64,000 nt of DNA from Nonomuraea turcica. Its GTDB lineage: Bacteria > Actinomycetota > Actinomycetes > Streptosporangiales > Streptosporangiaceae. This document shows, one piece after another, positions 1-8,355 of this stretch (its first letter is position 1; the number at the start of each line of letters is the position of its first letter). Under the pieces are notes generated by a model, which ran no database searches, was not told the origin of the DNA, and worked only from the letters and a program-made list of their open reading frames with translations. A program made the translations under genes and the position numbers. The DNA is taken from NCBI RefSeq assembly GCF_030718205.1, contig NZ_JAUZQF010000014.1:124001-188000 (forward strand), in the 5' to 3' direction.

Positions 1-18
1 GGGCTCGGTGAACCGTTG

Positions 19-774
19 CTACACGCCAGAGGCGTGTGCGAGTACAACGGCGAGCGGGACGACCATGGCGGCGAGGAGGATCGCCTTGATCACCTTCTCT
101 CCGCTGAGCCACTTCAGATCCCAGCCGTGCTCGCCGTCGTAGCGCAGGTTGGCCAACGTCATCAGCGACCGGCCGGCTGCGAACCCGAGCCCGGCGCCCA
201 GCGCCGCCCAGGGCGAGGCGAGCAGGACGACGCAGAGCGCGAGGAGGTGCGGCAGGCCGCTGGGGACGTAGGTCCGCATGCCCGTGCCCATCTCGAAGCC
301 GAACTGCAACGGCCCGAAGAACGGACCGTGCCGGGTGACGTGCTCGGGGACCAGGCGCTTGTTCTCCGGCAGCCAGAACCGCAGAACGCCGAACTCCCTC
401 GCCGACACGGCGAGCGCGAACACCGCCAGACCGAGCGCCCAGGCTGCGCTCGGCAGCACCAGACGGATCACCGAACCGCCCGTCATCAGGACGAACGCGA
501 TGGCGACTGCGCCGAGGAACGTGCCCAGGCAGAAGCCGAGCCGAGAAGGAGAAGATCGCCAGACCGGCGAGTTCAGCAGGTACGCCGAGTTACGGCTTCA
601 AGTGGAGCCGCTGACGGAGAAGCCCGCCGCCGCACCCATCGCCAGCCAGGGCGCCGTCTCCGCGATGCCGCTGCGGTGGAAGGCGGTGGCCACGAGGGAC
701 AGTGTCGCGATGACCACGGCCAGCGGCAGCGGGTGCCAGAATCGGCGGGTGATCGTGACGTGCCGGCCGACCAT
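19..774 (-). pseudogene. Integral membrane protein gene broken by an in-frame stop
   Basis: Read on the minus strand from an ATG at 774, the frame encodes 58 residues with one hydrophobic helix and then meets a TGA at 598-600. The same frame stays open to the stop at 19-21, giving about 251 residues if the TGA is ignored. The stretch between the TGA and the next ATG (486) encodes a good membrane helix (LGFCLGTFLGAVAIAFVL) but contains no ATG, GTG or TTG, so a downstream restart at 486 would lose it. This argues for a disrupted gene rather than two genes. The gene starts 3 nt after the Tat-protein gene upstream, so it is last in the MauE/MauD-like operon. I do not recognise the family. A sequencing error at 598-600 is the main alternative. 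Confidence 0.6.
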
Positions 775-777
775 GAA

Positions 778-1296
778 TCAGGCGACCCGCGCGCGGCAGA
801 TCGAGTAGATGCCGTTGTCGAATCCATCGGAGCAACGCCAGACCCGCCCGTCCGGGGTCTTCCACTGCCAGGAGTTCCTCTTCGCGCCCGACGGACCGCA
901 TGCGGTGTAGATGGGGCTGCGGTGCCAGCGCCAGCGGCAGTAACCGCTGCCCCGGTAGTCGAATCCGAAGCAGGCGGCCTGGTAGCCGTTGCCGCTGGTG
1001 TAGGCGCCCTGCGTGTCGCTTTCCTGGGTATAGCCGCTCGGGTAGGAGTCGCTGCAGTTGTCGGCGCCGTACTCGGAGTGCCCGTAGTCGCTGGTGGCCG
1101 CCGACGCCAGCCGGGGACGGTTCAGCGGGCCGAGGGTCAGCGCGGCGGCGCCGATGCCTACGCCGGCGAGGCCGAGCGCCCGGAAGAAGCCGCGCCTGTT
1201 CGACGTGCGGGGTAGTTTGCTCAAGGCCCGCGTGGGCCGCGCCGTGCCGGCGTCGGTCTCCTGCGCGTCGGGGATCGACGAGAACTCCAGCGCCAT
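778..1296 (-). CDS. Tat-exported six-cysteine protein, unknown function
   Basis: The protein has 172 residues. A twin-arginine signal is visible: RR at 34-35 in the context NRRGFFRA, a hydrophobic stretch at about 40-55, and a likely cleavage site ASA-A at 64-67. The mature part is about 105 residues and holds six cysteines (81, 109, 120, 133, 155, 167) and five tryptophans (122, 124, 143, 145, 153), with many Gly, Tyr and Ser. Six cysteines suit three disulfides, and the operon supplies a thioredoxin-fold protein and a MauE-like membrane protein, the pair that handles disulfides of the exported methylamine dehydrogenase light chain. The mature part lacks the dozen cysteines of MauA, and no heavy-chain gene is present, so I do not call it MauA. 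RBS AAGGG lies 6 nt before the ATG, which is 1 nt after the previous stop. Confidence 0.7.
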   Translation of the reverse strand: MALEFSSIPDAQETDAGTARPTRALSKLPRTSNRRGFFRALGLAGVGIGAAALTLGPLNRPRLASAATSDYGHSEYGADNCSDSYPSGYTQESDTQGAYTSGNGYQAACFGFDYRGSGYCRWRWHRSPIYTACGPSGAKRNSWQWKTPDGRVWRCSDGFDNGIYSICRARVA

Positions 1297-1297
1297 C

Positions 1298-1807
1298 TCA
1301 AACCCTTTCCGGTGCGATAGTCAGGCCCCAGTCGGCCAGGGCGGTCGTCACGGCCGAGCCGTTGACCGGCAGGCGCAGGTCGGCCACCCGCCCGTCGGGA
1401 CGCACGAGGAGCACGACAGGCGGGGTGAGGTGGGCGATCTGCGACCAGGCGGCAGGATCCTTGGTGACCGTCAGCGCCTGCGCGGCCGTACCCCAGACCT
1501 CGGGCTCCTCGTAGGTGAGCAGGATGGGCGGTTGCTCCAGCCCGGGCGCGAGCGCCACCAGTTCCATGACGGCCTGGTCGCATGCCGGGCAGCCCAGATC
1601 GGCCGCGAGCACGACGCGCTCGGCCTGGCCGTCGTAGGCCAGCGTCGGGAGCTTCAGCGCGGGGGCCGCGCTCGGGCCGCCCCCGGTGCGGAGGGCCAGG
1701 ACCTCGGCGCGTAACCGGCGCACCTCGCGCAGGGTGGCGGCGAGACCCAGGTAGAGGATGATCAGAGCCGCCCAGGTCACGATCATCAGAGCGGTGTCAG
1801 CCGACAA
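1298..1807 (-). CDS. Membrane-anchored thioredoxin-fold protein, MauD/TlpA-like
   Basis: I chose the TTG at 1807 as the start: AAGGGG (1815-1820) lies 7 nt upstream, whereas the longer frame to 1852 has no ribosome site and overlaps the previous gene. The product has 169 residues. A single N-terminal helix at about 8-25 would anchor it outside the membrane, followed by a short charged linker. The thioredoxin-like domain carries the redox motif C73-P-A-C76, then a cis-Pro-type TPPVVLLVRPDG strand near 125. MauD, its presumed counterpart, is needed for maturation of the cysteine-rich methylamine dehydrogenase small subunit. The next gene encodes an exported six-Cys protein, so this is probably its oxidase or isomerase. 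The partner assignment is inferred from position. Confidence 0.75.
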   Translation of the reverse strand: MSADTALMIVTWAALIILYLGLAATLREVRRLRAEVLALRTGGGPSAAPALKLPTLAYDGQAERVVLAADLGCPACDQAVMELVALAPGLEQPPILLTYEEPEVWGTAAQALTVTKDPAAWSQIAHLTPPVVLLVRPDGRVADLRLPVNGSAVTTALADWGLTIAPERV

Positions 1808-1818
1808 CGATGAACCCC

Positions 1819-2520
1819 TTACTGCCAGCTCACGTCGATGTCGTCGAGCCACCGCAGCAGGTCGTCGTCACTGACGCTGGCGTGCTCGAAGAACGTGATC
1901 TCCGCGAAGCCGCGCGGCGTGCCCAGCAGATACATGTAGTCTCTGACCCGCTCGCCCTTGGCGTCCGGGTTCTTCTGCGTCCGCCACACCTCGCCGTGCC
2001 GTGAGGGCGTGCCCCGGTGTCTCGGCACCAGACCCTGCGCCGCGGTCGCGCTGGGGATGACGATCTGACCTCTGTCCTGCACCACCACGCCGATGGTCTC
2101 GCTGAACAGATCGGCGTTCACGGTCGAGGGGATGGCGATGGTCACACCTGTTGGGTCGTCGTTGTAGGTGAATGTGTCGAAGTACTCCATGAGCCGGGAA
2201 CGCTGCGGCGCCGGTCCGGTGAACACCACGGCGACGTCGTGGTGCGGCCCGCGCCAGCCGGCCACGGTGAGGTAGCCGTCCGCGCTCGCGGCCACGACGA
2301 CCTCGCGGTTCTGAAGCACGAACCGGTCGACGACCGTGGTGGGCTGCTCGTAGTTGGCGAACTTCTCGAAGAAGCCCGTGGGACCGATCTGGAAGCCCGC
2401 GGTGATCGTGGAGCCGGCCAACCTGGCCAACACCGTGCGAGATTCGACGACGGACTTGTCCGGCAGTGTCACCGTCAGGCGACGACCACTCGGGGCTCGC
2501 CACTCGTGCGGTTGGGCCAC
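1819..2520 (-). CDS. Hypothetical protein in the MauE/MauD-like operon
   Basis: GTG at 2520 is preferred because AAGGAGG sits about 6 nt before it; an upstream ATG at 2550 has no such site. The product has 233 residues, no signal peptide and no membrane helix, so it is probably cytoplasmic. It is mixed alpha/beta with scattered aromatic residues, a possible PTGVTIAIPST strand and an acidic C-terminus (DDDLLRWLDDIDVSW). I do not recognise a domain. It lies between the MauE-like and MauD-like genes on the same strand (61 nt after one, 11 nt before the other), so it should be co-transcribed. It is not a beta-propeller and so is not the amine dehydrogenase heavy chain. A role in maturing the six-Cys product is possible but not shown. 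Confidence 0.7.
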   Translation of the reverse strand: MAQPHEWRAPSGRRLTVTLPDKSVVESRTVLARLAGSTITAGFQIGPTGFFEKFANYEQPTTVVDRFVLQNREVVVAASADGYLTVAGWRGPHHDVAVVFTGPAPQRSRLMEYFDTFTYNDDPTGVTIAIPSTVNADLFSETIGVVVQDRGQIVIPSATAAQGLVPRHRGTPSRHGEVWRTQKNPDAKGERVRDYMYLLGTPRGFAEITFFEHASVSDDDLLRWLDDIDVSWQ

Positions 2521-2581
2521 CCCATCCTCCTTCGGTCGGAACGCGGCCAAAGCTACATGAACTAGATCTTGCTGCGCTAGA

Positions 2582-3097
2582 TCATGGTTTTGGGGATGTC
2601 CAGAAGATCGCGCTCAACCCCACGGCGACGATCAAGTAGATCACGGCCGCGCCGGCGAGCGTCGCGAGGAGGTCCTTCGCCCCGTCGGCAGGAAAGATCA
2701 GGACCGCCAGGCTCACGGCGAGCACGAATACCCCTCTGACCACGGTCGCGGTGCCGAACGTCTCGGTGCCGTTGAGGCATCCACATCTGGCGCGCGAACC
2801 TGATCTCCGCTGCTGAAGGGTGTGCGCCAGCAGCACTGCGGCGAACGCGGCCTGCACCGCGAATGCGGCCTGCGCGACCGGCGGCGCGATCGCCATCAGC
2901 CCGGCCACTACCGCCACGCCCCCGATCAGCAGCTCGCCGGCCGGCACCACGACGCCGAGTGGGCCGCTCCAGCGCGCGACGAATCCCGCCTGGCGACGCA
3001 TGATCGTCCGGAACTCGCCGACATGCGCGAACTTCCACCAGGCCCCCTGGAGGAAGAGGAGCCCGACGGCCACCTCTGCGATATCCAGCGCTATCAC
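2582..3097 (-). CDS. MauE/DoxX-like membrane protein
   Basis: The start is GTG 3097, with GGAG 7 nt upstream; the open frame continues to 3328 but that part is hydrophilic and unlike the family. The product has 171 residues and about four membrane helices (roughly 5-22, 45-72, 75-95 and 125-165). The first helix is followed by WWKFAHVGEF, a DoxX/MauE-like sequence, and a C105-G-C107 pair sits in the loop before the last helices. MauE proteins work with MauD in forming disulfides in exported cysteine-rich subunits. This is the first gene of the minus-strand operon. The 151-bp gap to the divergent sapA-like gene holds both promoters and an 8-bp palindrome TTACGTAA at 3174-3181. Confidence 0.75.
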   Translation of the reverse strand: MIALDIAEVAVGLLFLQGAWWKFAHVGEFRTIMRRQAGFVARWSGPLGVVVPAGELLIGGVAVVAGLMAIAPPVAQAAFAVQAAFAAVLLAHTLQQRRSGSRARCGCLNGTETFGTATVVRGVFVLAVSLAVLIFPADGAKDLLATLAGAAVIYLIVAVGLSAIFWTSPKP

Positions 3098-3248
3098 GTG
3101 ATGGCTCCACTCCCGGGCTCGGCTCGCATGGGACTCATGATGCACGTCCGAAATCGCCCTTGCGCCACAGCCGTTACGTAAGCGATCATGCTGCGGACGA
3201 AGCTCGCGTACTCCGCGATAGGCGTGAGAACCGACCGAGGGAGACATC

Positions 3249-3674
3249 TTGCGACGACTTTCAAGGGTTACCGTGGTCGGTGCGATGCTCGGGCTGTCGA
3301 TCATGGTGCCCTCGCCGGCGATGGCCAATCCCTACACGCCGCAGGGGGTCTGCGGTTCCGGCTACAGCGTCATCGACTCCTACACCTCGACCTACGCGGA
3401 CGCCTTCCTGCTGTGGAACGGCTCGTACAACTGTGTCGTGGCGATGAAGAAGGGCGCCTCCGTGGGGACCTCGCACTACACGCGAGCGTGGCTGGAGGTG
3501 CGCGGGCAGGCCAGCGGATATGACGATTTCCAGACCGACGGCGGTACTTACCAGTACTACGCCGGTCCGGTGAAGCTCTACGGAGTGAACCGCTGCGTCA
3601 TGTGGGGCGGCTACCAGTACTACGGCTCCTCAATGTATGGCGGCGGCACCACCAACTGGGAACACTGCGCCTGA
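3249..3674 (+). CDS. sapA: Spore-associated protein A (SapA) family secreted protein
   Basis: The start is TTG 3249, with GAGGGAG about 6 nt upstream. The 141-residue product has a Sec signal peptide cleaved after AMA (residue 26), leaving about 115 residues. The mature protein shows the SapA pattern as I remember it: VCGSGY near the start, NCVV and an LEV strand in the middle, YYAGPV, then CVMWGG and a terminal EHC. It has four cysteines, enough for two disulfides. SapA of Streptomyces is a small protein found on spores and aerial structures; its function is unknown. The gene is divergent from the MauE-like operon, and its 3' end lies 2 nt from the end of the convergent MFS gene. Confidence 0.8.
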   Translation: MRRLSRVTVVGAMLGLSIMVPSPAMANPYTPQGVCGSGYSVIDSYTSTYADAFLLWNGSYNCVVAMKKGASVGTSHYTRAWLEVRGQASGYDDFQTDGGTYQYYAGPVKLYGVNRCVMWGGYQYYGSSMYGGGTTNWEHCA

Positions 3675-3676
3675 GC

Positions 3677-5017
3677 TCAGCCGGACGGCCGGCCACGCCG
3701 CGGCACTGCATGCGCAACGGTGTGCCTGCGTGCTCGGCGAGTGCTGGGTCTCAGCAGGACGGCCAGCGTGGCCAGCAGCAGCCAGGCCGAGATCAGGGCG
3801 ATCAGCCAAGGCCAGCCCGCGTTGCCGTACACGATGGTGCCCGCCGTGCCACCCGCGCCGCTGCCCAGGTAGAAGCAGAGGGTGTAGAGGCCGGCGGCCC
3901 GGCCGCGTGCGCGCGGGGAGGCCTGGGCGGCGACCCAGGCATTGGCGATGGCGTGCGCCGCGAAGAAGCCCGCGGTCAGTACGGCGAAGCCGAGCGCCGT
4001 CGCCGGCAGCGACGGGTGGAGGGTCAGTACGGCGCCGGCAACTGTCACGATCAGCGACGTGACCAAGGCCGCCGTACGCCCCAGACGGTCCGCGAGCCGC
4101 CCGGCGGCGGCCGAGGACGCTGTGCCCATGGCGTAGGAGAGGAACACCAAGGAGGCGATGGCCGGGGTGAGTGCGAGGGGCGGTGCGGCCAGGCGGAAGC
4201 CGGCGGCGTTGTAGATCGCGACGAACGCGCCCGTGGCAAGCGCCCCGGCCACACACGGAACGAGCACCCCCGCCGCGGCATTTCTCCGCCCGGCCCGGCC
4301 CGCGCCGCCACGCGTCCGCCCGGCTACGCCCGCGCCACCACTGCCCGATCCGGCTCTGGACAGCCCGAGCCGCGCCACGCCGAGCGGGGGCCGCTCGGCG
4401 TGCGTCTGGAGCGGCGGGGTGCGGGGCAGCGTCAGGGACGCGAACAGTGCGCACGCCAGCGCGACCCCGGCCACCACAGCGAGGGCGCCGTGCCAGCCCA
4501 GCGGGCCGGCGGCGAAGCCGGTGCCGAGCCGCCCCAGCATCCCGCCGACCGAATTCCCCGCGATCATCGTGCCCACCGCGGCCGCCAGCCGTCCGATGCC
4601 CACCTGATCGGCCAGATAGGCCGCCGCCACCCCCGCGAACCCGGCGATCGCCACCCCCTGCACCGCCCGCATGGCCAGCAGCACAGGAAAGGACGGCGCC
4701 AGCGGCAGCAGCAGCCCGAGCACCGCCGACACCACCACCGACCAGACGATCATCCGCCGCCGCCCCACGGTCTCGGCCAGCGCGGCCACCGGCAGCACGG
4801 CCACCGCCAGCGCGCCGGTGGCCACGCCGATGGCGAGCGAAGCGCTGCCAGGATCGAGCCGGAACGCGGCGGCCAGCTGCGGCAACACCGGTTGCGGCGC
4901 GTACAGCAGCGCGAACGACGACAGCCCCGCCGCCGCGACGGCCGCGCCTACCCGCCGGGTGTCCACCTGTGGAGGCGCGCTCTGCGCTTGGATGACCACC
5001 CGCACAACGCTAAGCAA
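3677..5017 (-). CDS. MFS efflux transporter, YnfM-like
   Basis: The frame from TTG 5017 gives 446 residues; GTG 5005 is an equally plausible start because neither has a clear ribosome site. Twelve hydrophobic helices are visible. The MFS loop 2-3 signature is present as a variant (AETVGRRRM). The central loop between helices 6 and 7 is unusually long and Gly/Ala/Arg-rich (about 215-245), and the helix 8-9 loop repeats the motif (RLADRLGRTA). Bacterial relatives export drugs or amino-acid-like metabolites. The divergent LysR gene 45 nt away is the likely regulator. The 3' end nearly abuts sapA. Confidence 0.85.
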   Translation of the reverse strand: MLSVVRVVIQAQSAPPQVDTRRVGAAVAAAGLSSFALLYAPQPVLPQLAAAFRLDPGSASLAIGVATGALAVAVLPVAALAETVGRRRMIVWSVVVSAVLGLLLPLAPSFPVLLAMRAVQGVAIAGFAGVAAAYLADQVGIGRLAAAVGTMIAGNSVGGMLGRLGTGFAAGPLGWHGALAVVAGVALACALFASLTLPRTPPLQTHAERPPLGVARLGLSRAGSGSGGAGVAGRTRGGAGRAGRRNAAAGVLVPCVAGALATGAFVAIYNAAGFRLAAPPLALTPAIASLVFLSYAMGTASSAAAGRLADRLGRTAALVTSLIVTVAGAVLTLHPSLPATALGFAVLTAGFFAAHAIANAWVAAQASPRARGRAAGLYTLCFYLGSGAGGTAGTIVYGNAGWPWLIALISAWLLLATLAVLLRPSTRRARRHTVAHAVPRRGRPSG

Positions 5018-5043
5018 GGCTAATAAATACGTCTAATACTGAA

Positions 5044-5059
5044 ATGAGCGATAATTCAT
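5044..5059. promoter_or_regulatory. Candidate LysR operator between the MFS and lysR genes
   Basis: An inverted repeat ATGA-N8-TCAT lies 4 nt before the lysR start in an unusually A/T-rich stretch between two divergent genes. LysR proteins usually bind a T-N11-A dyad here; this one has a 12-nt centre if counted from TGA to TCA, so the match is approximate. Confidence 0.35.
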
Positions 5060-5062
5060 ACC

Positions 5063-6019
5063 GTGATGGATGAATCCGATGAACAGCTGGCCGCCCACCT
5101 CGCGCCCACCCTCGCCCTGCTGGCCGCGGTCGGCGAGACCGGTCACGTGACGCGTGCCGCCGAGCTCCTCGGCATCCCTCAGCCCACCGCCAGCCGCCGC
5201 CTCGCCGCCCTGTCCGACCTGGTCGGAGCCCCGCTGGTGTTGCCGGCCGGCCGCGGCATCCGCCTGACCAGGGCGGGCCGCACACTGGCCGCCGCCTCGG
5301 CCCGCGCGCTGAGCACTGTCACCGGCGCCGCCCGCGAGGTACGCGAGGAGATCGATCCGGACAGCGGCCGCATCCTGCTGGGCTTCTTGCATCTGCTCGG
5401 CCGCACGCTCGTCCCGTCGCTCATCCGCGGCTTCCGCGAGCGCCACCCGCGCGCCCGCTTCAGCCTGGCGCAGGGCTCGCGTCAGGACATGCTCCGGAAC
5501 CTGCACGAGGGCGAGAGCGACCTGGTGTTCGTCGCCCCGATGCCACTGGACGACCCGGGCCTGGACAGCCGGCCGCTCGCCGATCAAGAGCTGGTCCTGT
5601 CCGTGCCGGTAGCACATCGGCTCGCCACGCGCGAGCGGGTGAGGGCCGCGGAGCTGGCGGGAGAGGCGCAGGTCGCACTGGAGCACGGGTACGGCCTGCG
5701 GCAGATCGTCGACGACCTGTGCGCGGCGGCGGGGTTCGAGCCGCTGATCGCCTTCGAGTGCCAGGAGTCGGAGACCGTGCGCGGACTGGTGGCGGCGGGG
5801 CTCGGCGTCGCGGTCCTGCCCCGTTCCCAGCCCGGACCCCGTCCGGCCACGCCGGGCTCCGGCGTCGTGGAGATCCCCTTGTCGCCGCCCATGTTCCGGA
5901 CGATCGGGGTGAGCTGGCCCGCGGGAGATCGGCTGACCCCGGCGGCGCGGGCGTTCCGCGACCATGTGTGCTCGGGAACCATGGACCTGGGGCCCGGCTT
6001 CCGGCCCGCTGCCTCGTGA
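5063..6019 (+). CDS. LysR-family transcriptional regulator
   Basis: The product has 318 residues; the GTG at 5063 is followed at once by an ATG. An N-terminal winged helix-turn-helix spans about 12-70 (TGHVTRAAELLGIPQPTASR is the helix-turn-helix). The effector-binding domain runs from about 95 to 300, with the usual LGFLHLLG start and a VAAGLGVAVLPR segment near 245. The family controls a neighbouring divergent gene in response to a small molecule, here most likely the MFS exporter at 3677-5017. The effector cannot be read from the sequence. Confidence 0.9.
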   Translation: MMDESDEQLAAHLAPTLALLAAVGETGHVTRAAELLGIPQPTASRRLAALSDLVGAPLVLPAGRGIRLTRAGRTLAAASARALSTVTGAAREVREEIDPDSGRILLGFLHLLGRTLVPSLIRGFRERHPRARFSLAQGSRQDMLRNLHEGESDLVFVAPMPLDDPGLDSRPLADQELVLSVPVAHRLATRERVRAAELAGEAQVALEHGYGLRQIVDDLCAAAGFEPLIAFECQESETVRGLVAAGLGVAVLPRSQPGPRPATPGSGVVEIPLSPPMFRTIGVSWPAGDRLTPAARAFRDHVCSGTMDLGPGFRPAAS

Positions 6020-6047
6020 GCTGAGTCTCCAGGCCACACTGGGGGCC

Positions 6048-6902
6048 ATGACACATGACGGCGACGCGGGCGTGCCGGGCTCGCTGGCGAGGGTGCTCGC
6101 CGAGGTGGCGGCTGAGCGGGCGGCCCAGGACGAGAGGTGGGGCATGCAGGAGCTGCCCGACGGCACCGGAGGCGCGCGTACGACGGCCGAGTCCGACCTG
6201 GCCAGGCAGGAGACGGAGACGGCCGCTCCGTACGGCGAGGACGGTGGTGACGAAGTCCCCGCGAGAATACGCGACCAGCGACATGTCCTGGCTGAGGAGG
6301 TGCTGGAGGCGTTCGCCGAAGCCGACCCGGACCGGCTGCGTGCCGAGCTGATCCAGGTGGCCGCCGTGGCCGTCAAATGGGCCCAGGCCCTCGACCGCCG
6401 CCCAACCGGCCCCGACCAGCGCAGGGACGTCCTTGGCCGTCCCTCTGCCGATTCGGCCGCCGCGTCGCCGGACCGCTTCCGGGCCATCGTCGACGTCCAC
6501 GTGGTGCTGCTGCGCGGCGACGAGCTCCTGCTCGCCCGCCGCTCCGGCACCGGCTACGGCGACGGGCTCTGGCACCTGCCCTCGGGACACCTGGAGGAGG
6601 GTGAACCGGCGACCGATGGCGCCGCCCGGGAGGCGGCCGAGGAGCTGGGCGTGACCATCGACCCGGCCGACCTGACGTTCGCCCACGTCATGCACCGGGC
6701 GCCCGACCGGGTCGGCCTCTTCTTCACCACCGGGAAGTGGACCGGCGAGCCGTACAACGCCGAACCCCACAAGTGCTCGGAGATCGCCTGGTGGCCCGTC
6801 CACGCCCTGCCCGCCGACATGATCGACTATCCGGCCGCGGCCCTCGCGAACATCCTCGGCCGGATCCCGTTCGCCCAGCACCATTGGTCTACATCCCCTT
6901 GA
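6048..6902 (+). CDS. Fusion of a MazG-like helical domain with a NUDIX hydrolase
   Basis: I place the start at ATG 6048; the open frame upstream overlaps the end of lysR. The 284-residue product has two parts. Residues about 10-110 are helical, with an RAAQDERWG motif and a later EEVLEAF...RAELIQVAAVAVKW segment, resembling the MazG-like all-alpha NTP pyrophosphohydrolases. Residues about 130-270 form a NUDIX domain with a full box: GHLEEG, then REAAEELGV. Both folds cleave nucleoside phosphates, so a nucleotide-sanitising role is the simplest guess; the substrate is unknown. boxB follows after 31 nt on the same strand. Confidence 0.8.
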   Translation: MTHDGDAGVPGSLARVLAEVAAERAAQDERWGMQELPDGTGGARTTAESDLARQETETAAPYGEDGGDEVPARIRDQRHVLAEEVLEAFAEADPDRLRAELIQVAAVAVKWAQALDRRPTGPDQRRDVLGRPSADSAAASPDRFRAIVDVHVVLLRGDELLLARRSGTGYGDGLWHLPSGHLEEGEPATDGAAREAAEELGVTIDPADLTFAHVMHRAPDRVGLFFTTGKWTGEPYNAEPHKCSEIAWWPVHALPADMIDYPAAALANILGRIPFAQHHWSTSP

Positions 6903-6933
6903 CGCGACTACATGGCGATGTTGCGCTTGAGAG

Positions 6934-8343
6934 GTGTCCATCGACTACAGCGAGCGCATACCGAACAACGTCGACCTTTCGGAGGACCGCCGGTTGCGGC
7001 GGGCGCTGGAGTCATGGCAGCCGCGCTTCCTGCAGTGGTGGGCGGAGATGGGCCCGGCGCTGCCGACCAGGGACGTCTACCTCCGCACCGCCGTCTCGGT
7101 CGGCCGCGAGGGATGGGCGCACTTCGATCACGTGCCGCTGCCCGACTACCGCTGGGGCATCTTCCTGGCCGAGCCGAAGGACGACCGCCGCATCGCCTTC
7201 GGCGAGCACCAGGGCCGGCCGGTCTGGCAGCGGGTCCCGGGCGAGCACCGCGCCGACCTGCAGCGGCTCATCGTCGTCCAGGGCGACACCGAGCCGGCCA
7301 GCGTCGAGCAGCAGCGCCGGCTCGGGCTGACCGCCCCCTCCCTGTACGACCTGCGCAACCTCTTCCAGGTGAACGTGGAGGAAGGGCGGCACCTGTGGGC
7401 CATGGTCTACCTGTTGCACGCCTACTTCGGCAGGGAGGGCCGTGAGGAGGCCGAGCAGCTGCTCAAGCGCAACTCGGGCAGCGAGGACTCGCCGCGCATC
7501 CTGGGCGCCTTCAACGAGGAGACGCCGGACTGGCTGTCGTTCTACATGTTCACGTACTTCACCGATCGGGATGGGAAGTATCAGCTCGGCACGCTCAAGG
7601 AGTCGGCGTTCGATCCGCTGAGCCGTACGTGCGAGTTCATGCTCAAGGAGGAGGCCCACCACATGTTCGTGGGCACCACGGGCGTGGACCGGGTGGTGGA
7701 GCGCACCGCGCAGCTGATGCGCGAGCACGACACCGACGACATCGGGCCGTACGGCGGGATCCCGCTGGATGTCATCCAGAAGTACATCAACTTCCACTAC
7801 AGCGTGAGCCTCGACCTGTTCGGCGGCGAGACGTCCACCAATGTGGCCAACTACTTCACCGCCGGGCTCAAGGGCCGCTGGCAGGAGGAGCGGCGCGCCG
7901 ACGACCACCGGCTCACCGACGCCTTCGCCGTCGTGCCGCAGGTGGAGCGGGGCCGGCTGGTGGACGTGCGACTGCCCGCGCTCACGGCGCTCAACGCGGA
8001 CCTGCGGGGCGAGTACATCGCCGACTGCGCCACCGGCGTGAACCGGTGGAACCGCATCCTCGCCGGCCACGGCCTCGACGCGACCCTCTATCTGCCGCAC
8101 GTGGGGTTCAACCGCCGGGTCGGCGTGTTCGCCGGGCACCACATCTCCCCGGACGGGCGCGTCCTCGACGAAGGGTCATGGGAGGCGGCCAGAGGCCGGT
8201 GGTTGCCGACGGGCGCGGACAAGGAGCACGTGAAGGCGCTGATGCGGCCCGTGTATGAGCAGGGGAAGATCGCCGCCTGGGTGGCGCCGCCGCGAAACGG
8301 GATCAACGGGCGGCCGTTCGACTACGAGTACGTGCATCTGTGA
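6934..8343 (+). CDS. boxB: Benzoyl-CoA 2,3-epoxidase, oxygenase subunit BoxB
   Basis: GTG 6934 is the first possible start after an in-frame stop and gives the typical N-terminus (SIDYSERIPNNVDL). The product has 469 residues, the normal BoxB length. It is a class I di-iron enzyme; E120, E150, H153, D211, E240 and H243 occupy, as far as I recall, the positions of the iron ligands in the Azoarcus enzyme. BoxB epoxidises benzoyl-CoA with O2 in the aerobic box pathway, taking electrons from BoxA. The adjacent ligase (13 nt downstream) would supply benzoyl-CoA. Neither the reductase BoxA nor the ring-cleaving BoxC is in this window, so those steps must be encoded elsewhere or the enzyme serves a biosynthetic or truncated route. 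Confidence 0.93.
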   Translation: MSIDYSERIPNNVDLSEDRRLRRALESWQPRFLQWWAEMGPALPTRDVYLRTAVSVGREGWAHFDHVPLPDYRWGIFLAEPKDDRRIAFGEHQGRPVWQRVPGEHRADLQRLIVVQGDTEPASVEQQRRLGLTAPSLYDLRNLFQVNVEEGRHLWAMVYLLHAYFGREGREEAEQLLKRNSGSEDSPRILGAFNEETPDWLSFYMFTYFTDRDGKYQLGTLKESAFDPLSRTCEFMLKEEAHHMFVGTTGVDRVVERTAQLMREHDTDDIGPYGGIPLDVIQKYINFHYSVSLDLFGGETSTNVANYFTAGLKGRWQEERRADDHRLTDAFAVVPQVERGRLVDVRLPALTALNADLRGEYIADCATGVNRWNRILAGHGLDATLYLPHVGFNRRVGVFAGHHISPDGRVLDEGSWEAARGRWLPTGADKEHVKALMRPVYEQGKIAAWVAPPRNGINGRPFDYEYVHL

Positions 8344-8355
8344 TCCTACGGGCGG

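Noticed and set aside
778..1296. Calling the six-Cys Tat protein a methylamine dehydrogenase light chain
   Set aside because: Length and Tat signal fit loosely, but it has half the cysteines, no recognisable TTQ tryptophan context, and no heavy-chain gene nearby.
3602..5023. 473-codon open frame on the plus strand opposite the MFS gene
   Set aside because: Composition is the Arg/Gly/Gln-rich type produced by reading GC-rich coding DNA in the wrong frame; no motifs, no ribosome site, and the opposite strand is a clear transporter.
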